Origin: Candidatus Borkfalkia ceftriaxoniphila
GTDB lineage: Bacteria > Bacillota > Clostridia > Christensenellales > Borkfalkiaceae
Length of the DNA stretch: 64,000 nucleotides
Assembly: GCF_004134775.1 (NCBI RefSeq)
Contig: NZ_SDOZ01000002.1
Location: forward strand, 1,214,005 to 1,278,004
Direction of reading: 5' to 3'
Shown here: positions 1 to 6,244 of the stretch, in pieces
Numbering within the stretch: position 1 is the first letter of the stretch
Layout of the letters: every line of letters begins with the position of its first letter
Notes under the pieces: generated by a model
The model's database searches: none
What the model saw: only the letters and a program-made list of their open reading frames with translations
Told to the model about the DNA's origin: nothing
Position numbers and translations under genes: made by a program

Positions 1-1
1 C

Positions 2-547
2 ATCCGCCGCTGGTCGCTCATGCGCTCCTCGCGCGACGAAAATATCATGGAGCACTCCCAGCAGGTGGCGGTCCTCGCGCACGCGCTCGCCGCCGCGGAC
101 ACCGAACTTTTCGGCGGCAAAGCGGATATCCCCAAAACCGTGCTTTACGCGCTCTATCACGAGGTGAGCGAGGTGATGACGGGCGATCTTCCCACGCCCA
201 TCAAATACTTCAACAGCGAGATCCACGGCGCTTACAAACAGTTGGAGGACAAGGCGGCGGATAAACTTTTGCATATGCTGCCCGAACCGCTTTCTCCCTA
301 TCTCGCACCTTACGTCAAGGCGGACGCCGCGTCCTACGAATATAAACTCGTCAAGGCGGCGGACAAGCTTTCGGCTTACATCAAGTGCCTCGAAGAGTTG
401 AAAAGCGGCAACGACGAGTTCAAGCGGGCAAAGGAGAGCATCGAAAAAGAGTTGCGGGAAAAGCGTATGCCCTGCGTCGATTATTTCATGGAAAACTTTA
501 TCCCCGCGTTTTTATTGACGCTCGACGAAATGGAGGATCTGGAATGA
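2..547 (+). CDS. yfbR: YfbR-type 5'-deoxynucleotidase, 5' end cut by window edge
   Basis: HD-domain phosphohydrolase resembling E. coli YfbR, which removes phosphate from deoxynucleoside 5'-monophosphates in nucleotide salvage. The reading frame is open to the left edge: codons from base 2 read IRRWSLMRSS, matching the RxxLMR segment near the N-terminus of YfbR, so the ATG at base 20 is internal and about 15-20 residues are missing. Visible metal-site motifs are EHS (bases 50-58), the YHEVSE segment with the HD-like histidine, and the late D in VKAADK. The TGDLPTPIKYFN and CLEELKSGN blocks are family hallmarks. It overlaps the next gene by ATGA, suggesting translational coupling. Family assignment is firm; substrate range is by homology only. 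Confidence 0.9.
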   Translation: MRRWSLMRSSRDENIMEHSQQVAVLAHALAAADTELFGGKADIPKTVLYALYHEVSEVMTGDLPTPIKYFNSEIHGAYKQLEDKAADKLLHMLPEPLSPYLAPYVKADAASYEYKLVKAADKLSAYIKCLEELKSGNDEFKRAKESIEKELREKRMPCVDYFMENFIPAFLLTLDEMEDLE

Positions 548-873
548 ACAAGGTCAGAATCACCGTTTTAAAGACGACGCTCGACAAAGAACTTGCAAAA
601 GAATACGGCGTAGCGGGGCTGGGACCGTGCCCCATGCTGAAAGCGGGGCAGGTGTTTTATGCCGATTACGCCAAGCCGCAGGGGCTTTGCGACGAAGCGT
701 GGAAAGCGATTTATCAATACGTGTTCGCGCTCGCGCACGGCGGCGAGCAACTCTTTTACTACGGCGACTGGATCCGCGAAAAGGGCGTCGCGATCTGCTC
801 GTGCAACGACGGCATCCGCCCCGTTATCTTTAAACTCGAATGTACCGATATACAGGCGAAGGCAGGGGAGTGA
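544..873 (+). CDS. TIGR04076 family small protein
   Basis: A 109-residue protein of the TIGR04076 type, a family of about 100 residues without an assigned biochemical role. The start at 544 is chosen because it overlaps the preceding stop (ATGA) and begins the family's KVRITVLK strand; a longer in-frame extension to 385 would run deep into yfbR. Family features seen are GLGPCPMLKAGQVF, a mid-region GLCDEAW helix, the CSCNDG cysteine pair and the closing RPVIFKLE strand. A second, divergent member lies at 29638. Co-transcription with the nucleotidase is likely but says little about function. The gene ends just before a bidirectional terminator. Confidence 0.75.
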   Translation: MNKVRITVLKTTLDKELAKEYGVAGLGPCPMLKAGQVFYADYAKPQGLCDEAWKAIYQYVFALAHGGEQLFYYGDWIREKGVAICSCNDGIRPVIFKLECTDIQAKAGE

Positions 874-894
874 ATATTTGAATAAAAAATTTTA

Positions 895-930
895 AGCCCG
901 CGGAGCAATTGTCCCCGCGGGCTGTTTGAT
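895..930. terminator. Bidirectional intrinsic terminator
   Basis: Nine-base stem AGCCCGCGG/CCGCGGGCT (895-903 and 915-923) with an 11-base loop. On the minus strand it is followed by TTAAAATTTTTTATT, a good U-tract; on the plus strand the tract is weaker. It would end both the TIGR04076 transcript and the minus-strand RNA coming from about 1430. Confidence 0.75.
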
Positions 931-1051
931 TGCATATTCAGTTTTAAGAGACACTCTTAAAGATTTTATTTTCCGTCAGAAATCGAACATAACAACGCAG
1001 ATGCCTCCTGCCTGCAGCGCTATCGGCCGTCTGCCCGTCGCGGAATTTATC

Positions 1052-1084
1052 TTATCTGTCTGCCCCCTTGGTTAAATAGTACAT
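1052..1084 (-). CDS. Micro-ORF, 10 aa, perfect SD
   Basis: Encodes MYYLTKGADR. An AAGGAGGT Shine-Dalgarno sequence sits 8 bases before the ATG, and that SD overlaps the TAA of the upstream micro-ORF (1099-1134), so ribosomes ending the first could re-initiate here. No homology can be judged at this length. It may be a leader peptide, a secreted or signalling peptide precursor, or chance. Confidence 0.35.
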   Translation of the reverse strand: MYYLTKGADR

Positions 1085-1098
1085 CGGTCTATACCTCC

Positions 1099-1236
1099 TT
1101 AGCCAAGTTTTCTCAAAAAATCGGATTTGTACATAACAGTACCTCCTTTTTGATACGGGCAGAACCGATCTCGTTCCCCGATTGCTTTTTCCGGCAATCT
1201 ATATCCCACGTGTGCGTGTATTTGGCAGGGAACCAT
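1099..1236 (-). CDS. Small ORF, 45 aa, with nested 11-aa start
   Basis: Starts at ATG 1236 with an AAAGGAG site about 12 bases upstream and ends at the TAA whose bases begin the next SD. A second in-frame ATG at 1134 has a far better SD (AAGGAGGT, 6-base spacing) and would give only MYKSDFLRKLG. The strength of the internal SD makes the 11-residue product the more convincing one. No recognisable domain; two cysteines in the N-terminal extension. Expression is unproven. Confidence 0.35.
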   Translation of the reverse strand: MVPCQIHAHVGYRLPEKAIGERDRFCPYQKGGTVMYKSDFLRKLG

Positions 1237-1436
1237 TTTCGGCTCCGTTCTCCTTTCGTTCCGTAAAGAATTTTTACTCCTTCCGTGTTTTTTTGAACTT
1301 TGAACGGCTTTCACTTTTCCCGTGCACTTAGGATCCTGAAAATGATTGCCGTTTCGGAACGATCCGGGCGAACGTTGCCCTCTCCGTATTGAGATGTACT
1401 ATCGGGAAATGTTTTATTTTTCCCTTTTGTACCTTT

Positions 1437-1464
1437 ATTATAGCATAGATTTTTCGCTTGTCAA
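1437..1464 (-). promoter_or_regulatory. Strong sigma-A promoter, minus strand
   Basis: TTGACA (1464-1459), 16-base spacer, TATAAT (1442-1437), both hexamers consensus. It points away from the germination operon into the candidate RNA. No transcript coming down from the gerA operon is clearly terminated before it. Confidence 0.75.
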
Positions 1465-1530
1465 GGGCTTTTCGAAATTATTTATGAAAAAAAGTTGCCG
1501 TTTTTGTGAATTTGTGACAGACGTGTGAAG

Positions 1531-2877
1531 TCAGCGGAGTGTATGGAGTTTTACGCTGTACTCGGGATGCACCGCCTGCAGGATATCGTCTTTCATTTTT
1601 TCGTAGTACTTATAATTGTGGCGGTACAAACTTTGCTGCACGCCGTAAACGTCGCAGCCGCTCTCCATGCTCTTGGTATACACGTCGGAAAGAGTTTCGG
1701 TAATCTGTTTTTCCGCCGCGTCCAGAACCTTTTTCTGCACGATCTGCGAACGGGTGATATCTTCCACGCTCTTGGCTTTGCTCGCGTCTGTGATCTGCGC
1801 GCTGCACTTTATCATGACGGTGAACTTAGCGAGATCGTCCGTCACTTTCAGTTTTACGCCCTTGGATTCGGGCTTGATCTGCAAGATATAGGTGATCTCT
1901 TCTCCCTCTTCTTCCATGCGGATGGGAATGGTCGCCAGTTCCGTGTCTCCCGTCGTGACATTGAGCGCGAGCGTCTCGTCCTCGTTCAAAAGCCCGACCA
2001 TCCTGCCCGCTTTGAAGAGCGCCGTCTTAGAGGCCTTGAAGATTTTCGGCTTTTGCTGCCCGCTCTTTCCGCTTCCGCCGCCGCCCGAACTTTCTTCTGC
2101 CGAAACGGGCAGGGGCGTTTTACGGAAATCCCACCAGCGGAAACGCAGCCTTTTGAGCCGCGCGAGCGTGTTGTCGAACCCCGCCGAATAGGGCAGGGTA
2201 AAGTTTGCGACCGCCGCGCTCTCCCCGCTTCCGCCGCTTCCGCCCGTCTGTCCGCCGCTCTGCTCGCCCGAATCCTTCATCTCGATCATAGGCAGAAATC
2301 CGCTTTGGGATGGAGAATAGTAACCCTTGGCGAAATCGCGCAGGTTGCTCACCGATACGGTGCCCGACTTTTGCGCCTCGGAAGAGAGCGTCTTGGTGAT
2401 CGCCGTGGCGGACATATCGTTGATGGGCGACTGGCTGCCGAGCACCTCGTCGCACCGCCCGTCCACGACGGCGACGAGCGCGGTATCGGGCACGTAATCG
2501 CTGCGCAGGAAATAGTCGAGCGCGTCGAACACGTCGCGGTCGGTGGTGTCTTTCCCGAACAGCACCAAATTGCAGTAGACGAGGGTAGGGAACCAGCCCG
2601 TCTGCGAATTGATCTGCGCGACCGCCTCGCCGATGGTGTTGGTGTCGCGTATGGTGATCTCGCAGGCGGCCTCCGCACCCGACGTGCCCGCAGTTACGGG
2701 AATGGCGATCTGCGCCGTCACGTCGTATTTATCCTCCTGCTTTTCCGATTTGTCGATGCCGACCGCCACCACGATGGCGGTCTTCTGGATATCGATGATC
2801 CCGAAATCGTTGGAAAAGAACAGGAGCAGCAGCACGCAGGCGGCTACGATGAAAACTCTTGTCCACAGTCGGTTCAT
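1531..2877 (-). CDS. Ger(x)C family spore germination protein
   Basis: C subunit of a GerA-type nutrient receptor in the spore inner membrane, 448 residues. The start at 2877 is preceded by AAAGGAG and overlaps the permease stop by ATGA; the frame is open further upstream but that part lies inside the permease gene. An N-terminal hydrophobic segment (about residues 6-22) is followed by the family strand TAIVVAVGIDK. Most GerC proteins are lipoproteins with an LxGCW-type lipobox; here no cysteine follows the hydrophobic segment, so lipidation looks lost and the segment may stay as an anchor. Two Gly/Ser-rich linkers occur near residues 245-270 and 300-330. Last gene of the gerAA-gerAB-gerAC order. 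Confidence 0.85.
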   Translation of the reverse strand: MNRLWTRVFIVAACVLLLLFFSNDFGIIDIQKTAIVVAVGIDKSEKQEDKYDVTAQIAIPVTAGTSGAEAACEITIRDTNTIGEAVAQINSQTGWFPTLVYCNLVLFGKDTTDRDVFDALDYFLRSDYVPDTALVAVVDGRCDEVLGSQSPINDMSATAITKTLSSEAQKSGTVSVSNLRDFAKGYYSPSQSGFLPMIEMKDSGEQSGGQTGGSGGSGESAAVANFTLPYSAGFDNTLARLKRLRFRWWDFRKTPLPVSAEESSGGGGSGKSGQQKPKIFKASKTALFKAGRMVGLLNEDETLALNVTTGDTELATIPIRMEEEGEEITYILQIKPESKGVKLKVTDDLAKFTVMIKCSAQITDASKAKSVEDITRSQIVQKKVLDAAEKQITETLSDVYTKSMESGCDVYGVQQSLYRHNYKYYEKMKDDILQAVHPEYSVKLHTLR

Positions 2878-3941
2878 TTTTTCTTCTCCTTTCTCAAAAA
2901 CCATGCAAGAAGCGGCACCACGTAGCAGAATAAGATAAAGAACAGCCCCATTTTCTGCGTCATGAACTTTTGCATTGCGTTGAACGAGCGGGTGAAGAGC
3001 ATGACGAACAGAAACAGTATGCCGTTGACGGCGAGCGCGGGGTACAGCGCCTTGCATCCGATCGTCTTTTTCACGCAGTGCACGCACAGCACGAGCGGCA
3101 GCATCAGATAGAACACGAGCACGAGCGTCAGGGCGTAGATAAATACGAAATCGATCCTTCCCAGCGAGGAAAAGGTCGTCGTGTATTTGGAGATCTGCGA
3201 GAGCGTATATTGTTGGCGCAGGGCGATGCTGCCGAAAATGGCGTAAAACACGGCCAGAAAAACGAGCGTGAGAACGGCGCCCACGCCATAGGAGATCATC
3301 ACTTTGAGCGTGGAACCCTTTTCATAGCGGTAGTGCCCCATGAAAAATAAGAGAAACACGCAGTCCGTGTACCAACTCAGCGAGGTATAGGACGAATGAA
3401 AAAGTTTTGACGGGGGCGTTGCGGAAAGTACAGGCAGGAGTTCGCCGAATTCCGCTTCGGGCAGCGAAAAGACGATGATCGCCGCGAACGATACGACGAA
3501 AATAGGCATCAGCACGTCCGCCATGCGCCCGATGCTCTTGATGCCTTTGATCGAGGCGAACAGGCTGAGCGCGAAAAAAGGCGCGAACGAGATGAACGAG
3601 GGAACGTTTTCGTAAAATACCGTCAGAACGAAACTTTTCTGCTCCATGATCGGCAGGGCGGCGGCGACGATAAAGAATACGGCGAACAGCCCGTACACGA
3701 TGCGCGCGCCCACGTTTCCGAAGGTGTTTTCCACCAGTTCGAACAGCGTCTTATCGGTCTTTTTGGAAAGCAGCATCACGGAAAGTATGATGAGGCTTTC
3801 CGCGACGAGGTTGATGGCTGCGCTCCATAAAAGATCGTGCCCCACGTCGTAGACGAGCGTGGTGGGGTAGATGATCGTCTTCGTCAAGGGAAGCATACAC
3901 GCGAGTATAAAGCAGATCTGTCTGATTTTGATTTTATCCAT
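2874..3941 (-). CDS. GerAB/endospore germination permease
   Basis: A 355-residue polytopic membrane protein of the amino acid-polyamine-organocation superfamily, spore germination branch. It would form the transporter-like B subunit of the germinant receptor. About ten hydrophobic helices are visible, starting with RQICFILACMLPLTKTII. The ATG at 3941 has AGGAGG 12 bases upstream and leaves a 7-base gap after the GerAA stop; the longer frame to 3983 would overlap GerAA. Followed by the GerC gene with an ATGA overlap. The C-terminus ends in a basic tail (FLRKEKKK). Confidence 0.88.
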   Translation of the reverse strand: MDKIKIRQICFILACMLPLTKTIIYPTTLVYDVGHDLLWSAAINLVAESLIILSVMLLSKKTDKTLFELVENTFGNVGARIVYGLFAVFFIVAAALPIMEQKSFVLTVFYENVPSFISFAPFFALSLFASIKGIKSIGRMADVLMPIFVVSFAAIIVFSLPEAEFGELLPVLSATPPSKLFHSSYTSLSWYTDCVFLLFFMGHYRYEKGSTLKVMISYGVGAVLTLVFLAVFYAIFGSIALRQQYTLSQISKYTTTFSSLGRIDFVFIYALTLVLVFYLMLPLVLCVHCVKKTIGCKALYPALAVNGILFLFVMLFTRSFNAMQKFMTQKMGLFFILFCYVVPLLAWFLRKEKKK

Positions 3942-3948
3942 ATTCGGT

Positions 3949-5409
3949 CTAATCCTCCTGCTCTTCTTCGTCTTTAATTGCAAGGCGTACTTTGTTTTGC
4001 CCCTGCAAAAACTTGGGGCGCATTTTGAGATTCAGGATATCCGCCTTTACGACCGAATCTTTGAGATCGCGCGTGATCAGCGGCGAGAAGGGCGCCAGCA
4101 GCGGCGCGCCGTAACTGTCGGACGTGACGAGGTATAAAAGTACCAGCCCCGTAAACAGCACGATGCCGAACGTGCCGAGGCTTCCCGCCACGATCAGAAA
4201 GGCAAACCGCAGCAGCGTCAGGCTGCCAGCAAGGTCGGGTAGGGTATAGGCGGCGATGCCCGAAAGCGCCACGATGATGATGGCGGAAGAGGATACGATG
4301 CCCGCCTTTACGGCGGTGTCCCCCAGGACCAGCGCGCCCACGACGGAGAGCGCCAGCCCCACGTATTTGGGCATGCGCACGCTCGCCTCGATGAGTATTT
4401 CGAGGATCACCATCAAAAAGAACATTTCCAGGCTCGGGGAAAGCGGCAGATCGCGCACGTTGCCCGAAATGGTCATCAACAGCCCCAGCGGCAGCAGTTG
4501 TAATTTGAACAGTTGCGCCGCAACGTAGTAGGCGGGCAAGAGCAGGGCGATGACGAGCGAGACGAGGCGCAAAAGGCGGCTGACGGTCGCGCGGTAAGGG
4601 GAAACCAGATAGTCCTGCACGCTCTGAAAATCTTCGACCAGAATATAGGGGAGCGTCAGCGCGATAGGCGAACCGTCCACAAAGATCCCGATGCGCCCTT
4701 CGAGCATTTTGGCTGCCAGAATGTCGGGTTTTTCCGTCGTGCCGACCTGTTTGAACATGGAATAGGGCTTTTTTGCGAGAAATTTCGCGATATATGAGGC
4801 ATCGGGTATGCCGTCGATCTCGATCCGTTTGAGCCTGTCTACGATCTGCTTTTTGACTTTCAGATCGGAAATACCGTTTAAATAGCACACGGCGATCATG
4901 GACTTCGATCGCGTGCCCACCGTCAGCGTTTCGAATTGCAGATCGCCCGTTTTCAGCCTCTTGCGCAGAAGCGCCATGTTGGTCTTGATGTCCTCGATAA
5001 AGCCCTCGCGCGGGCCTTTGACGGCGATGGAGGTGGGCGGCTCGGTGATGGTGCGCACGGGGATCTTTTTCACGCCGATGATCAGCGCGCTGTCCAGCCC
5101 GTCCACGATGAGCGCGGTGTTTCCCGAAAGCACTTCGTCGGCGATCGCCTGAATGCTCTTTTCTTTCTTGACTTCGGGCGAGGTCAACTTTTTCGCCACT
5201 TCGTCGATGCTGTCGCCGCGTTTGTCCGAAGAGAGGGGACGGATGACCTGTTCTCCCAGAAGGTCTTTGTCGCAGATGCCGTCGGCGTAGATCGCGGCGC
5301 AGGCGGCGCCGTCCGTCGTTTCGAAATGAAAGACGAGAATATCTTCCGCCGACAATATATTTTTGACGGCGCGTACGTTCTTTTGCAGGTTGGCGTTCAT
5401 TTTGTTCAT
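3949..5409 (-). CDS. GerA family spore germination protein (A subunit)
   Basis: A 486-residue GerAA-type receptor subunit. The soluble N-terminal half (residues 1-280) is followed by the signature LEGRIGIFVDGSPIAL and then about five membrane helices from SRLLRLVSLVIALLLPAYY on, ending with a short cytoplasmic tail rich in Glu. Length fits the family (450-550). First gene of the operon: GAGGA lies 11 bases before the ATG at 5409; an alternative ATG is three codons in. The germinant cannot be predicted from sequence. The presence of a full A-B-C set argues that the organism makes endospores, or recently did. Confidence 0.92.
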   Translation of the reverse strand: MNKMNANLQKNVRAVKNILSAEDILVFHFETTDGAACAAIYADGICDKDLLGEQVIRPLSSDKRGDSIDEVAKKLTSPEVKKEKSIQAIADEVLSGNTALIVDGLDSALIIGVKKIPVRTITEPPTSIAVKGPREGFIEDIKTNMALLRKRLKTGDLQFETLTVGTRSKSMIAVCYLNGISDLKVKKQIVDRLKRIEIDGIPDASYIAKFLAKKPYSMFKQVGTTEKPDILAAKMLEGRIGIFVDGSPIALTLPYILVEDFQSVQDYLVSPYRATVSRLLRLVSLVIALLLPAYYVAAQLFKLQLLPLGLLMTISGNVRDLPLSPSLEMFFLMVILEILIEASVRMPKYVGLALSVVGALVLGDTAVKAGIVSSSAIIIVALSGIAAYTLPDLAGSLTLLRFAFLIVAGSLGTFGIVLFTGLVLLYLVTSDSYGAPLLAPFSPLITRDLKDSVVKADILNLKMRPKFLQGQNKVRLAIKDEEEQED

Positions 5410-5498
5410 TCGCGTATCTTCCTCATTTTTCCAACAGTATCCGCAAAAAAATAAAAAAATATCCGCGTCCCCGAAAAGGGAACGCGGATAAGCGGGGC

Positions 5499-6017
5499 TT
5501 ATACGTTTTCGATGGTCTTAACCAGCCATTTCAACAAATTTTCCCGCTGCGAAGGAGTAAATTCGGGCAGATTCTCTGCGAGAAGTCCGCGCATTTTTTC
5601 CTGTCCGTCCTCCTCGCCCGCCAGCGCGCACAGGTTTTCCGCCAGACCTTCGGGCACTTCTTCGAAAAATCCCGCCAATATCTCGCGCACGCAGTCCGTC
5701 CGCACGGAAATTTCCGTCGGCGCGCCGCCGCGCAGAAACTGTTCGTACACCACGTGTATCACCGTGGCGGCGCCGCCCGCGGCGACGCCTTTCTGCAACG
5801 TTTCCTGTACGGGCGGCGCCTGCCAATGCGTAAAAAAGGAAAACGCCGCATACAGCAGAATCCCCAGAAGAAAGGGCACGAACGTCAGATACTTTTTGGG
5901 CGCCTTTTTCAAGAGCGTCTTTTTGAGTATCAGCGTCAGAACGTACGCGAGCGCGCCCAACGCGAGCACGTCCGCTCCGAACTTGTCGAAAATCGCAGCA
6001 ATTTGCAGCCACTCCAT
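5499..6017 (-). CDS. Two-helix membrane protein, unknown function
   Basis: A 172-residue protein I do not recognise. Two hydrophobic segments are visible, residues about 15-32 (GADVLALGALAYVLTLIL) and 45-62 (LTFVPFLLGILLYAAFSFF), joined by a Lys-rich loop, then an acidic soluble C-terminal half. AAAGGCGG precedes the ATG, immediately after the stop of the 28-residue ORF at 6032-6118, so the two are probably translated together. It lies between the gerA operon and spoIIE but has its own promoter upstream. A role in sporulation is possible from location only. Confidence 0.65.
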   Translation of the reverse strand: MEWLQIAAIFDKFGADVLALGALAYVLTLILKKTLLKKAPKKYLTFVPFLLGILLYAAFSFFTHWQAPPVQETLQKGVAAGGAATVIHVVYEQFLRGGAPTEISVRTDCVREILAGFFEEVPEGLAENLCALAGEEDGQEKMRGLLAENLPEFTPSQRENLLKWLVKTIENV

Positions 6018-6031
6018 GATTTACCGCCTTT

Positions 6032-6118
6032 TCAGGAGGCGAAAAGTTCGCAAAGGCTCTCGTACACGCCTTCGGCACGGTCTTGCAACCGCGCGTGAAA
6101 CAAAAACACCGCAAACAT
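6032..6118 (-). CDS. Micro-ORF, 28 aa, coupled to membrane protein
   Basis: Encodes a 28-residue peptide starting MFAVFLFHARLQDRAEG. GGAGGT lies 6 bases before the ATG, one of the best ribosome sites in the window, and a TATAAT box (6164-6159) sits 41 bases upstream. Its TGA is 14 bases before the next ATG, with that gene's RBS in between. This looks like a real leader or microprotein rather than noise; its function is unknown. Confidence 0.5.
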   Translation of the reverse strand: MFAVFLFHARLQDRAEGVYESLCELFAS

Positions 6119-6158
6119 CTTTCCACCTCCCGCCGTTTATTTTCCCCGCCGCATTCCC

Positions 6159-6187
6159 ATTATACCGCGGAAAGACTGCAAAACCAA
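6159..6187 (-). promoter_or_regulatory. Promoter for the 28-aa ORF and membrane protein
   Basis: TTGGTT (6187-6182), 17-base spacer, consensus TATAAT (6164-6159). The -35 is weak. Confidence 0.5.
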
Positions 6188-6198
6188 CAGTGACCGAC

Positions 6199-6228
6199 AA
6201 AAAAGGCGCCGCGCATTTGCGCGGCGCC
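6199..6228 (-). terminator. spoIIE terminator
   Basis: Ten-base perfect G+C stem GGCGCCGCGC/GCGCGGCGCC with a 4-base loop, followed on the minus strand by TTTTTT. It ends the spoIIE transcript 17 bases after the stop. Confidence 0.9.
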
Positions 6229-6244
6229 CTTGGGGCGTTCCGTT

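Larger units (their letters stand above)
890..1430 (-). ncRNA. Candidate ~540-nt independent RNA with micro-ORFs
   Basis: The 650-base gap between the germination operon and the TIGR04076 gene is bounded on the minus strand by a near-perfect promoter (1464-1437) and a terminator (930-890). The predicted RNA has a 7-bp stem TTTCCCG/CGGGAAA near its 5' end, enclosing a GGGC-AACGTTC-GCCC hairpin and a GGATC/GATCC hairpin, which resembles a multibranch aptamer. Downstream are five GGAG-like sites, two of them followed by tiny ORFs. I compared it by eye with RNase P, tmRNA, SRP RNA, 6S RNA and common riboswitches and saw no match. It could be a structured RNA, a small-protein mRNA or both. Confidence 0.5.

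Noticed and set aside
890..1430. RNase P, tmRNA, SRP RNA or 6S RNA
   Set aside because: The conserved landmarks of these RNAs (for example GAGGAAAGTCC, a tRNA-like 3' end, GGAAGCAGC-type loop) were not found.
1525..2925. 466-aa plus-strand ORF
   Set aside because: Antisense shadow of the GerC gene; composition is Arg/His/Leu-rich without motifs, and the minus frame is a clear family member.
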